This document shows, one piece after another, positions 1-7,380 of a DNA stretch of 16,057 bases. A model generated the notes under the pieces. That model saw only the letters and a program-made list of their open reading frames with translations. It did not search any database and was not told the DNA's origin. Location: positions 1 through 16,057 of the forward strand of contig JAKQEZ010000162.1 of NCBI GenBank assembly GCA_029558435.1, in the 5' to 3' direction. Within the stretch, counting starts at the first letter, position 1. Every line of letters starts with the position of its first letter. The DNA comes from Bacteroidota bacterium (GTDB lineage: Bacteria; Bacteroidota; Bacteroidia; Flavobacteriales; Crocinitomicaceae). The translations under genes were made by a program, and so were the position numbers.

Positions 1-88
1 TGATTTCGTCAATGACGGAAATTTTGAAGTCAAAACCGACTTCTCTGCCGTTTCTTTTTCGGCAGGGTTGATTTTTCTGGTTGTCCAT
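1..88 (-). CDS. Partial N-terminus of an unidentified protein, possibly helix-turn-helix
   Basis: An ATG at 88 (reading leftwards) opens a frame of 29 codons that stays open to the window edge. It is rich in Lys, Arg and Asn near the start and ends in a stretch reading FDFKISVIDEI. This resembles the opening of small transposase-like or helix-turn-helix proteins of Bacteroidota, but the fragment is too short to assign. It has the same strand as all other genes here. Its start lies 62 bp from the element boundary at 151, as hxsA does from the boundary at 16043, which is the main reason for preferring it. The competing reading is a plus-strand frame from 2 to 109 that enters from outside and stops at TAA. 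Confidence 0.33.
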   Translation of the reverse strand, partial: MDNQKNQPCRKRNGREVGFDFKISVIDEI

Positions 89-150
89 AAGCGACCAATG
101 GTTGTTTAATTTTTGGTCAACCTATTTTAGGACGAGGCATTTTTTAAAAT

Positions 151-287
151 GCCCTATAACGGTTTGCGGCTTGGCGTAGTGGGGGCTTTTCAGCACAACA
201 CTTGATACGAAGCACACAGTTCAAATTTAGCACAAATTTTCATACGAAGAACGTCCGCCCCCATTACGCCAAACCGCTGTTAGTGGC
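151..287. repeat. attC-like cassette-boundary element 1
   Basis: This is the first of four full copies. The left end box GCCCTATAAC (151-160) ends in AAC and the right box GTTAGTGGC (279-287) begins with GTT; 118 bp lie between them. Inside are a 5-nt spacer GGTTT (161-165), an arm at 166-186, a central region, the complementary arm at 257-277 (19 of 21 positions pair) and a 1-nt spacer T (278). The central region holds two related 21-bp direct motifs at 192-212 and 229-249, both starting AGCACAA and ending ATACGAAG. The right box matches, as an inverted complement, the left box of element 2 and not that of element 1. The layout resembles a folded integron attC site; that function is inferred. 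Confidence 0.8.
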
Positions 288-298
288 TGGCAAGGTTG

Positions 299-880
299 TC
301 ATACAAACTTCATTGGATAATTCGTTTTGATTTGTCCTTTTGCTATCTTTTTGAGTTTTCCTTCCATTAGTTTTTTTGTCAGCGGTCTTAAATAGTCAAG
401 ATACAAAATCCCTTCTGTGTGGTCATATTCGTGTTGTATCATTCTTGCGGTTGTTCCGCTATAAGTCTGTGTTTGTAGTTCAAAGTCTTTGTTGTAATAT
501 TCGATGGTAATTGTCCAATTTCTTTTTACAGGTTGCGATAAATTCGGAATACTTAAACAACCTTCTTCGTCTTCCCAAAGTTGTTCGGAACGCTTAATGA
601 TTTTTGCGTTGATAAAAGTTTCCATTATTCCGTTGTCGTCTTGGGTGAAATAAATTTTCCTATCTGCTTCGTCAAGATTTTCAAAAGTGGTTTTACTGTC
701 CACTACAAAAAGTCTTATTGGAAGTCCGATTTGCGGCGAAGCCAATCCGCAACCATTGGCGTTTTTCATCATTTCCCACATATCGGCTATCAGTTTGTCC
801 AATTCAGGATAATTCTTTTCTATGTCATTGCACTTCTGTTTTAAAATGCTGTGTCCGTATGCTAAAATTGCTCGTTTCAT
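299..880 (-). CDS. def: Peptide deformylase
   Basis: This cytoplasmic metalloenzyme removes the formyl group from the N-terminal methionine of new proteins. All three family motifs are intact: GCGLASPQ (residues 43-50), EGCLS (106-110, metal ligand Cys108) and HEYDH (150-154, metal ligands His150 and His154 with catalytic Glu151). The length, 193 aa, is normal. The ATG at 880 is directly preceded by AAGGA with no spacing, so it is not a usable Shine-Dalgarno site; this start gives a normal N-terminus. The gene follows a Crp/Fnr gene on the same strand after 56 bp, and its stop lies 11 bp from element 1. Its place in a cassette-like block suggests an extra copy rather than the housekeeping gene; this is an inference and needs the rest of the genome. 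Confidence 0.97.
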   Translation of the reverse strand: MKRAILAYGHSILKQKCNDIEKNYPELDKLIADMWEMMKNANGCGLASPQIGLPIRLFVVDSKTTFENLDEADRKIYFTQDDNGIMETFINAKIIKRSEQLWEDEEGCLSIPNLSQPVKRNWTITIEYYNKDFELQTQTYSGTTARMIQHEYDHTEGILYLDYLRPLTKKLMEGKLKKIAKGQIKTNYPMKFV

Positions 881-936
881 TCCTTTGATTTTTTACAAAG
901 TTCAGAAGAACAAACAGCGTAGGCAATGAACCGATG

Positions 937-1503
937 TTAAGAAATTTGTCTGCGTATTCTACTCAAACCTTGTGGTGTAATTCCTATGTAGGAAGCCACA
1001 AATTTTAGCGGAATAAATTTCAAAATGTCGGGGTGTTCGCTAAACAATCTTAAATAACGCTCTTTCGCATTGTATTTTAGCAAGAATAATTCACGTTTGC
1101 TTTTGGCTAAAAACAATTTTTCGGAAGCGAAACGCCCTAAATAATTTCCGACTTTGGTTTGTGTATACACTTTTTGCAAGTCGCCAAAAGATATTTGCCA
1201 AACAATAGTTTCTGTCAATGCCTGCAATTCATATTCAGAAGGTGTTTGTGTCAAAAAAGAGTCATAAGCACAAGTAAACTCTTTGTCAAAACTAAAATTG
1301 AAAGTCAGCTCGTTTTCATCGTCAGGAATGTAAAACCGAACGATGCCAGTTTCAACAAATGAAAGATAGTTTTCTGTTTCACCTAGTCGTGTGATGATTT
1401 GGTTTTTAGCAAAAACTTTTCTGTCAAAGTGAGAAGCAATAAATTCCCATTCTGTTTCCTGTAATTTTATTATCCGTTCGTAATATTCTCTAATATGTCC
1501 CAT
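937..1503 (-). CDS. Crp/Fnr family transcriptional regulator
   Basis: This 188-residue protein has the shape of the short Crp/Fnr regulators common in Bacteroidota. An N-terminal cyclic-nucleotide-binding-like beta barrel covers about residues 20-115 and is followed by a long helix. A compact C-terminal winged helix ends in FVASYIGITPQGLSRIRRQI, which is the recognition helix. I see no cysteine cluster of the Fnr iron-sulfur type, so the signal is unknown. The ATG at 1503 is only 26 bp from the boundary box at 1530, leaving little room for a promoter outside element 2. The deformylase gene follows 56 bp downstream and is probably co-transcribed, but no specific regulatory link is visible. Confidence 0.95.
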   Translation of the reverse strand: MGHIREYYERIIKLQETEWEFIASHFDRKVFAKNQIITRLGETENYLSFVETGIVRFYIPDDENELTFNFSFDKEFTCAYDSFLTQTPSEYELQALTETIVWQISFGDLQKVYTQTKVGNYLGRFASEKLFLAKSKRELFLLKYNAKERYLRLFSEHPDILKFIPLKFVASYIGITPQGLSRIRRQIS

Positions 1504-1529
1504 AGTTGTCGGGGTGTCGGTTTTTGCTT

Positions 1530-1666
1530 GCCACTAACGGTTTGGCGCTTGGCGCAGTGGCGGATTTCGGAGCACAAAACTGTCAATATACCACAAAAGT
1601 TGTTGCGAGGTAGAATGTTCAATTAATCACTGAACCCGCCATTGAGCCAAACGCCTGTTATAAGCC
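1530..1666. repeat. attC-like cassette-boundary element 2
   Basis: The left box GCCACTAAC (1530-1538) and the right box GTTATAAGCC (1657-1666) are separated by 118 bp. The spacer GGTTT (1539-1543) is followed by an arm at 1544-1563, which pairs at 17 of 20 positions with the arm at 1636-1655; a single T (1656) precedes GTT. The arm carries the same C opposite A mismatch at its fifth position as elements 1 and 3. One AGCACAAA motif sits at 1571, but the second internal motif is diverged or shifted. The left box complements the right box of element 1, and the right box complements the left box of element 3. Confidence 0.82.
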
Positions 1667-1675
1667 GTTTTTCTT

Positions 1676-2314
1676 TCAGTTCGCATTGTTTTCTTTTTCT
1701 ATAAAATTGTCTGGCGCATATGTCACCCTTGCAAAATTTTTTGTTATTAATTCTGTTTCCACAATTTGTCCGCTTTTAAATTTAAGAATTTTGTCACGCC
1801 AAATTTCGTTTTTTCTGTAAAACTGCCCGTCTATTTTTAAAAATTGGTGGTCTTTTTCAATAACGTGATAAGCATAATCAAGTTCGGTGTCAATTCGAAG
1901 TTCGCCTTCTAAGCATTTATCAGGGAAACATAAATTTATTTGAAAAGTGTGGTCGGTGTTGTTCGTAAATTGATAGTCACGATAATTATAAAAAACTGTA
2001 GCACCACTACCGAAAGGTAAAACCCGTCCATCGTCTGGAAATGGGTCAAACGAATGATGATAGCGCTCTGTAACTGTCAAGGGGCTATGAATTACAAGCC
2101 AATGAATTAAATTTGAAATTTGGCAAATTCCACCTCCAATTCCTGCTCTTGCTTCGCCAAAAGTAAGTTCCATTCCAAGTAAATATCCTTTTCTCTTTGT
2201 CGGTAAGCCAACAAGTTTACAGAACGAAAAAGTTTCTCCAGGTCGAATGAGTATTCCGTCAATTTGTTTTGTCGCAATTTTTAAGTTGGTCACTTTGTTA
2301 ACCTGCAACTGCAA
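1676..2314 (-). CDS. VanW family protein, 5' end apparently damaged
   Basis: The family signature GIGGGICQIS lies at residues 58-67, and the surrounding sequence (PGETFSF, GRVLPFGSGATVFYNY) matches VanW proteins. They are envelope-associated, often near glycopeptide-resistance or peptidoglycan genes, and their molecular role is poorly known. The first in-frame start codon is the TTG at 2314, giving 212 residues. However, conserved family sequence continues upstream in the same frame (see 2315-2444) without any start codon, so this start is probably not the ancestral one. The gene follows a lipoprotein gene with a transpeptidase fold on the same strand, which fits a cell-wall theme. The stop lies 9 bp from element 2. 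It may be a pseudogene or may use a non-standard start. Confidence 0.85.
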   Translation of the reverse strand: MQLQVNKVTNLKIATKQIDGILIRPGETFSFCKLVGLPTKRKGYLLGMELTFGEARAGIGGGICQISNLIHWLVIHSPLTVTERYHHSFDPFPDDGRVLPFGSGATVFYNYRDYQFTNNTDHTFQINLCFPDKCLEGELRIDTELDYAYHVIEKDHQFLKIDGQFYRKNEIWRDKILKFKSGQIVETELITKNFARVTYAPDNFIEKENNAN

Positions 2315-2444
2315 ATCGCTGTCGCCAAGTTTTTTTAATAAAACGGATTGATGGTTCTTTACTCGAAATGAAAGTTTATCTGTTGTCCGTTTGTTAGCAT
2401 ATTTTTTACTGTCAAAATACCAGTCAGCGTAACGTCTAAGTCAT
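2315..2444 (-). pseudogene. VanW N-terminal coding remnant with no usable start
   Basis: Reading upstream from the TTG at 2314 in the same frame, 42 codons encode family-like sequence including LRRYADWYFDSKKYANKR and HQSVLLKKLGDSD, up to a TGA at 2443-2441. None of these codons is ATG, GTG or TTG. An ATG at 2444-2442 overlaps the TGA but is one base out of register: removing the A at 2441 would join ATG directly to the open frame. A single-base insertion just after an original or secondary start would explain this. Full-length relatives usually have some 20-25 more residues before this region, so a larger 5' loss is also possible. Confidence 0.6.
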
Positions 2445-2515
2445 CTTGTCTAAACGGCTAAGAAATATAAAATTGGATGTCGTTGACTGAGTAATTTTCT
2501 CTGTTTCACTTTTTG

Positions 2516-3142
2516 CTATATATAAATCCACATAAGGACCGGTTTAGAACTTGACTTTAACAATGGGTCAATTATTTTAAAACTATTGTTAGAAATTGCT
2601 GGACAGCCCCAACCTTCTGGAGTTCCATTTGGATATACTTCTTCATCCGAAACTGCTTCCCATGAATGTAATATTATTAACCGTTTTAACGCATTACTGT
2701 TTGTTGATTCTAATCCATGTAAAACATACTTTACATTAACTCCCCAATTGCTATATCCTCGTTCTCCAATTTTATATTTTCCTAGTGAAGAGCAGTGACT
2801 TCCATCAGTGTTGCTAAATTTTGGATTTTCTTTAGAAGAAGCGTTATTCCAAGGGTTGTTGCAACATCCATGACTAACTAAAAAACTATGTAAAATTGAA
2901 TTTTTTTTAAAATCCCAAACAATAAATCTTTTAACTCCAGAGTGTAAACTCATATCTATTAATATACAAAAATCAATATTGTAATTTTGAGCTTTACAAA
3001 ATTCAAACGCTTGTCCTGCTTTAGTTCTTGTAGACTCTATATTTATTGTTGGCTTTTCAACGTCTGCTTTTTTTGACACAGGATTATTACATCCGATTAA
3101 GAATGTCGAAAAAAGAATAAAAATGTTTTGTAGAAGTGTCAT
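2516..3142 (-). CDS. Lipoprotein of the murein L,D-transpeptidase-like family (YkuD_2)
   Basis: This 208-residue protein starts with a lipoprotein signal peptide: hydrophobic residues 5-16, then the lipobox LIGC with Cys18 as the lipidated residue. The rest matches the YkuD_2-type 'murein L,D-transpeptidase catalytic domain' family: LHSGVKRFIVWD (66-77), VSHG (89-92), FSN..GS..SSLGKY (109-123), HGLE (142-145), a His at 159 and GWGCPA with the candidate nucleophile Cys180. Such proteins are expected in the periplasm or outer membrane, acting on peptidoglycan cross-links; activity here is inferred. The ATG at 3142 lies only 7 bp from the boundary box of element 3, so any promoter must lie in or beyond that element. 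The VanW gene follows downstream. Confidence 0.9.
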   Translation of the reverse strand: MTLLQNIFILFSTFLIGCNNPVSKKADVEKPTINIESTRTKAGQAFEFCKAQNYNIDFCILIDMSLHSGVKRFIVWDFKKNSILHSFLVSHGCCNNPWNNASSKENPKFSNTDGSHCSSLGKYKIGERGYSNWGVNVKYVLHGLESTNSNALKRLIILHSWEAVSDEEVYPNGTPEGWGCPAISNNSFKIIDPLLKSSSKPVLMWIYI

Positions 3143-3149
3143 TTAAAAT

Positions 3150-3286
3150 GGCTTATAACGTTTTTCAGCTTGGCGAAGACGGCACTTTTAGCACAAATCT
3201 TCAACCGAAGCACAAGTCTCAAAATTAGCAAAAAACTTTAAATCGAAGACGTTTCCTGCCGTTTTTGCCAAACTGATGTTGGGTGC
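3150..3286. repeat. attC-like cassette-boundary element 3
   Basis: The left box GGCTTATAAC (3150-3159) and the right box GTTGGGTGC (3278-3286) are again 118 bp apart. After the spacer GTTTT (3160-3164), the arm at 3165-3184 pairs with 3257-3276 at 17 of 20 positions, and a lone T (3277) precedes GTT. Two internal motifs lie at 3190-3210 and 3227-3248, at nearly the same offsets as in element 1. The left box complements the right box of element 2, and the right box complements the left box of element 4, which is more than 9 kb away. Confidence 0.82.
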
Positions 3287-3461
3287 TGGTGTTGTTTTGT
3301 CCGCTTGTTGTTTTTTATTTTTTTGAAGTGATGGGAAATTTTTTAAAAATAATTTTTCTTGCGTTGGCTTTGCAAGCTCTTTGGCAAAGTTTGGCATTGT
3401 GCGGTTGACTTGTGCGGCTTTGACAATGTGCTTGCAAATAGCGTTGGCAATTTTGTTCTTG
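3287..3461. repeat. Non-coding tail of the restriction block with repeated G/T-rich words
   Basis: Between hsdM and element 3 I see no convincing gene. The stretch is built of recurring words: GCGTTGGCTTTG (3361-3372), GCAAGCTCTTTGG (3372-3384), GTGCGGTTG (3399-3407), ATGTGCTTG (3426-3434) and GCGTTGGC (3441-3448). Nearly the same words, in a different order, occur on the other side of the operon at 12308-12379. Function is unknown; it may be a degenerate intergenic repeat family. Confidence 0.6.
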
Positions 3462-5093
3462 TTATATTGTTTTCAATCCCAATTCTTTCAAAAATTCATT
3501 GTGTTTGTATGTACTGCTATTAGCTTTTCTTTCGGCTTTTTCCAATTCCGTATGTATCTCTTTTAGGTCAATTCGTACTTCGTCTTCTGATGTGTTTACA
3601 TAACGAGAAATGTTCAGGTTGTAACCATTCTTTTCAATTTCGTCAAGCGAAACTTTACGAGAATAACGTTCTCTTTCGCTTCTAAGTTTGTATGTTTCTA
3701 CAATATTTTCTAAATGTTTTTCAGATAAAGCGTTTTGTCGTTTTTCTTTTTCAAAATGTTCTGCTGCATTGATGAATAATACATCATCTTGTTTTTTACA
3801 TTTTTTCAAAACCAGAATACAAACAGGAATACCTGTTGAGTAGAAAAGATTTGACGGCAAACCAATTACAGAATCAATATTATTGTCTTTCAAAAGTTTG
3901 GTACGAATACGTTCTTCTGCACCACCTCGAAATAAAACTCCGTGCGGTAAAATGATTGCCATTGTTCCTTCTTTGGATAAAAAGTGAAATCCGTGCAACA
4001 AAAATGCAAAGTCGGCTGCTGATTTTGGTGCTAAGCCATAACTTTTAAAACGAAAATCTTCACCCATTGCTTCATTGGGTTCCCAACGCAAACTAAAAGG
4101 TGGATTGGCTACAATGGCATCAAATTCAATCTTTTTGCTTGGATTCATTTCATTGAGCAAATCCCATTGATTCAGCAAAGTATCTCCGTGAAATATCTCA
4201 AATTCGGTGTCTTTCATTCCGTGCAAGAGCATATTCATTCGTGCAAGGTTATACGTTGTAATATTTTTTTCTTGACCGTAAATTTTTCCAATATTTCCCT
4301 TAGCTTTTTTTAATTGGTTTCGGACATTCAAAAGCAATGAGCCTGAACCACAAGTAAAATCCAGCACTTTATTTAATTTTGGTTTAAAGCCTGTTGTTGG
4401 GTCGTGAGAATCTAATAATACAATTCTTGACAGAATAGTTGAAATTTGTTGAGGCGTATAAAATTCTCCTGCTTTTTTCCCTGAACCTGCTGCAAATTTT
4501 CCAATCAAATATTCATAAGCATCTCCAAGTGTGTCGGTGTCAGTAGAAAAATCTGCGACTCCTTCCGCAATTTTCGTAATTATCTTACAGAGTTTATCGT
4601 TTCTTTCTTTTTCTGTTTTACCAAGTTTTTCAGAGTTTAGGTTTATTTCCGAAAACAATCCTTTAAATGTGCTTTCAAATGATTCATTTTCTATGTATCG
4701 TAAACCTTCTCCCAAAGTCTTTATTAATTCGCCTTTTTGAGTGCGAGCTAATTCAGTAATGTTACTCCACAAATATTCTGGTTTAATAACATAGTGCACT
4801 TTTTTACGCATTTGTTCCTCAAACTCGTCAATGTCCGATTTGTTTTTTTTATACCAAATTTCTAATGGTGGCGGAATTATAAAATCCGGTCTGGGATCCT
4901 TAGATTTGCTATCAGGATAGTCTTTTCCCAACTCTTTTTTGGCTGCTTCTTCGTAGTTAAATGACAAATATCGAAGAAAGAGAAACGAAAGCATATAATC
5001 CCGAAAATCGTCTGCATTCATTACGCCTCTCAAATCGTTGGCAATATCCCAAAGCGTATCGCCTAATTTTTTATGTTGGTCTTTTATTGTCAT
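3462..5093 (-). CDS. hsdM: Type I restriction-modification DNA methyltransferase subunit M
   Basis: This subunit transfers a methyl group from S-adenosylmethionine to N6 of adenine in the site chosen by HsdS. The N-terminal HsdM helical domain covers about residues 1-150. The methylase core follows: GEFYTP at 209-214, the SAM-binding motif DFTCGSGSL at 245-253 and the catalytic NPPF at 330-333. A C-terminal helical tail, probably contacting HsdS, completes the 543 residues, a normal length. The start at 5093 is 11 bp after the stop of the PrrC-like gene, and hsdM is the last gene of the operon. This order, hsdR first and hsdM last, is unusual because hsdM and hsdS are most often adjacent. Confidence 0.98.
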   Translation of the reverse strand: MTIKDQHKKLGDTLWDIANDLRGVMNADDFRDYMLSFLFLRYLSFNYEEAAKKELGKDYPDSKSKDPRPDFIIPPPLEIWYKKNKSDIDEFEEQMRKKVHYVIKPEYLWSNITELARTQKGELIKTLGEGLRYIENESFESTFKGLFSEINLNSEKLGKTEKERNDKLCKIITKIAEGVADFSTDTDTLGDAYEYLIGKFAAGSGKKAGEFYTPQQISTILSRIVLLDSHDPTTGFKPKLNKVLDFTCGSGSLLLNVRNQLKKAKGNIGKIYGQEKNITTYNLARMNMLLHGMKDTEFEIFHGDTLLNQWDLLNEMNPSKKIEFDAIVANPPFSLRWEPNEAMGEDFRFKSYGLAPKSAADFAFLLHGFHFLSKEGTMAIILPHGVLFRGGAEERIRTKLLKDNNIDSVIGLPSNLFYSTGIPVCILVLKKCKKQDDVLFINAAEHFEKEKRQNALSEKHLENIVETYKLRSERERYSRKVSLDEIEKNGYNLNISRYVNTSEDEVRIDLKEIHTELEKAERKANSSTYKHNEFLKELGLKTI

Positions 5094-5104
5094 ATCGTTT
5101 CTGC

Positions 5105-6229
5105 TTAATTTTGTTCATTAAATATTTCTGGAAAATAAAATTCATATTTCCCCAAAAACCCATTAAAAATACGTTTAAATAAATCTTTGTTGTCGCCTAC
5201 CATTTCAGACGGGTCAAAAATGGAATATTTACCGTGGCTAAATAACTGTAAGGCTCTTTCAAAAAGTGCTTCATCTTCTAATCCGTGAATACACTTGTCT
5301 ATTTTGTCATAGCCAAAAAAACTTGCCGTTTTTTCCAACACACTTCGCAAAGCATTGAAATGATAAGTATAGATTTTGTCTGATTCTACAACTTTTTTCA
5401 ATTCGCTTATTGTAGCAATATGATGAAAAAATGGTGTGTCGCTCGTATCTTGTAAAGCGTAATTGTTAGGCTCGTTGAAGTGTAAAAAGTATCGTTTGTT
5501 TTTAACTTTTCTACCCAATTCATTAAACAACACATTGAAGAATAAACTGTGATGTGTTGAAATCACAGTTTTTATTTCGTTGTTTTCTGTGGTAAGCAAA
5601 TTTGCTAAATCACAAGCAATTGCAATAGCATTGTTTTCGTCTAATGATGAAATAGGGTCGTCAATATAAATGTATTTAACCCAACTGTATGCAGGGTCTT
5701 TATCTATTGCTAACTGACAAATGGCTATGAAAAAACACCAAATAAACAGCGTTTCTTCTCCTCTTGAAATTTTGATATTTTCTACTGTTTTTTCTTCTTC
5801 GTTTTCAATTATACTTCTCGAAAATGAAACCGTTGAAGTATCATAGTCAATATTAAAATTCAAATCAACATAGTTGTGAAAAAAAGATTCGATTTTTACA
5901 TCAAGGTCTAATTCCCGAAGACCTGCAAAAAATGCAGAATCTGAATTGAGTTGAATAAACCTGTTTGTATCGTTTTCCAAGTCGTTGTTCCAAGAAAATA
6001 AATCTTCCGTAAAGGCATTAAAATACAAGGTATCTCTTGAAGTTACGTTTCCGTCTTCATCAAACTGTTTTCCTGCTTGTTTAAACTCCATAGAAATCCT
6101 TGTTTTTCCCGACCCATTATGAGCAAAGAAAAGTACCAAGTCTTTCATTGGTCTATGGTCACCTGTCAAATCTTTTCGGAAATGATGAGCAATATCTGTT
6201 ATACTATTAAATTTTATTATCCCGCTCAT
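5105..6229 (-). CDS. AAA ATPase, PrrC-like candidate anticodon nuclease
   Basis: The 374 residues form a compact ABC-type ATPase. Walker A is AHNGSGKTR (36-44), a signature-like ISRGEE lies at 154-159, Walker B is YIYIDDPISSLD (186-197), and a switch histidine lies in STHHS (224-228). This set is typical of the AAA_13 group that contains PrrC and RloC. After residue 280 there is a small helical domain with Arg295, Glu299 and His332. The Arg-x3-Glu spacing and the roughly 33-residue distance to His match the Arg320-Glu324-His356 catalytic triad I know for E. coli PrrC, a tRNA-cutting enzyme held silent by a type I restriction complex. The start overlaps the upstream gene by 4 nt. Another AAA_13-type defence ATPase is possible; nuclease function is inferred from the triad and the hsd context. 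Confidence 0.75.
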   Translation of the reverse strand: MSGIIKFNSITDIAHHFRKDLTGDHRPMKDLVLFFAHNGSGKTRISMEFKQAGKQFDEDGNVTSRDTLYFNAFTEDLFSWNNDLENDTNRFIQLNSDSAFFAGLRELDLDVKIESFFHNYVDLNFNIDYDTSTVSFSRSIIENEEEKTVENIKISRGEETLFIWCFFIAICQLAIDKDPAYSWVKYIYIDDPISSLDENNAIAIACDLANLLTTENNEIKTVISTHHSLFFNVLFNELGRKVKNKRYFLHFNEPNNYALQDTSDTPFFHHIATISELKKVVESDKIYTYHFNALRSVLEKTASFFGYDKIDKCIHGLEDEALFERALQLFSHGKYSIFDPSEMVGDNKDLFKRIFNGFLGKYEFYFPEIFNEQN

Positions 6230-7380
6230 TCTTCACTATCATTATTTTCATCGTTAGCTTTTATTTCCTCTATCAACAAGGCTTGCAACTCATCTTTGGG
6301 CAATAGCAATTGATATTCGGCTACGCCTATGGGTTTGTTGATATCTTGCAGGGCAATTTCTACGTCTAAATGGTCTTTGTCGGCACAAAGTATAATGCCG
6401 ATAGATTGGTTTTCGTTTTCGCCTTTTTCCAATTTGTCGAGTAAGGAAAGATACAAATTCATTTTACCTGCATACTCAGCTTTGAAACTGCCTATTTTCA
6501 GTTCGATAGCTACCAAAGAACGCAAACCACGATGAAAGAAAAGCATATCTACAAAATACTCTTTGTTGTTGTACTCCAAACGGTGTTGATTTCCAATAAA
6601 AGTAAAACCTTTGCCCAATTCCAACACAAAGGATTTTATTTTTTCAACCAAACGTTTTTCTAATTCAACTTCTTTTACTTTTTCGGTAATTCCTAAAAAG
6701 CTAAGATTGTAAGCGTCTTTAAACACTTCGTTGGCATAATCGGAATGAATAGCAGGAAGCGTTTCGTTAAAATTATGCGATTGGATTTGCTTTTGAGCGT
6801 GGCTGTAACTATCCATTTTTATGGCATTGAGCAGCCAATCTCTGCTCCAACCTTTTTCTATGGTTTGTTGTACATACCAAAGTCGTGCATTTTTATCTTT
6901 TACTTTTTCTATCAGTAAAATATTGTGCCCCCAAGGTAATTTTGCAACAAGTCGTTGCAAATTTGCCACAGCTTGTGGCGAATTTGCATTTTGTTCATTT
7001 TCAGTGGCTTGTAATTTTGCCACAGACTGTGGCAAAATTGTATCATTCTGGTATTCTTTGTAAAATGCTAACATTCTACCCAGATTACGTTCCGAAAAAC
7101 CTTTTAGGTCAGAAAATTCTTGTTTCAAATCTGCTGCCAAGCGTGGAATTACCTTTGCCGACCAGCCTTCTTGTTGTTGGCGTTCAGCTATCATTTTACC
7201 CGTTTGCCAATAGAGCAATATCATTTCGGTATTTACGGCTAAAACAGCACGTAACCGAGCGTGTTGTATAGCGTTTTTTATGTCGCCCAACAATGATTGG
7301 TATTTTACTGTTTCTATTTCTTTGCTCATTTCTGTATTCTTTTTTAAAAACTGCGACACTATATCACAGTTTTTATTCAA
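6226..7380 (-). CDS. DUF1016/YhcG family PD-(D/E)XK nuclease
   Basis: The N-terminal DUF1016 helical domain covers about residues 25-110 and ends before LPWGHN (148-153), a family landmark. The C-terminal nuclease fold (about 210-370) shows Asp278 in FVDML and Glu293/Lys295 in AIELK, the PD-(D/E)XK pattern. Proteins of this family often accompany type I restriction operons, with no firm role known to me. Residues 114-148 hold a repetitive VAKLQ/VANLQ linker encoded by DNA palindromes. The start at 7380 overlaps hsdS by 8 nt; Met18 (ATG at 7329) is an alternative start closer to the usual family N-terminus. The 3' end overlaps the PrrC-like gene by 4 nt. Confidence 0.94.
   Translation of the reverse strand: MNKNCDIVSQFLKKNTEMSKEIETVKYQSLLGDIKNAIQHARLRAVLAVNTEMILLYWQTGKMIAERQQQEGWSAKVIPRLAADLKQEFSDLKGFSERNLGRMLAFYKEYQNDTILPQSVAKLQATENEQNANSPQAVANLQRLVAKLPWGHNILLIEKVKDKNARLWYVQQTIEKGWSRDWLLNAIKMDSYSHAQKQIQSHNFNETLPAIHSDYANEVFKDAYNLSFLGITEKVKEVELEKRLVEKIKSFVLELGKGFTFIGNQHRLEYNNKEYFVDMLFFHRGLRSLVAIELKIGSFKAEYAGKMNLYLSLLDKLEKGENENQSIGIILCADKDHLDVEIALQDINKPIGVAEYQLLLPKDELQALLIEEIKANDENNDSEE
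6940..7039. repeat. Three successive palindromes inside the DUF1016 gene
   Basis: Three hairpin-forming sequences lie in a row. TTTGCAAC at about 6941 pairs with GTTGCAAA ending near 6961. TTTGCCACA near 6963 pairs with TGTGGCGAATT after a 3-nt loop. A perfect palindrome spans 7013-7039, with arms AATTTTGCCACAG and CTGTGGCAAAATT around a single A. They encode the variable linker containing VAKLQ, VANLQ and VAKLP. The similar units suggest duplication of a short palindromic module that kept the reading frame. Confidence 0.75.

Noticed and set aside
2..109. Plus-strand open frame entering from the left edge and ending at TAA (107-109), with a hydrophobic tail
   Set aside because: No domain is recognisable and it would be the only plus-strand gene. 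The overlapping minus-strand start at 88 fits the orientation and spacing of the other blocks better. It cannot be excluded.
151..3286. Elements as simple transcription terminators
   Set aside because: Stems are separated by about 70 bp of loop with conserved motifs, there is no consistent T-run, and the exact 118-bp length is not expected of terminators. A secondary terminator role remains possible.
3188..3397. Minus-strand frame of 69 codons across element 3 and the adjacent repeat-rich gap
   Set aside because: It runs through the structured element and low-complexity words, has no recognisable domain, and is a by-product of these repeats.
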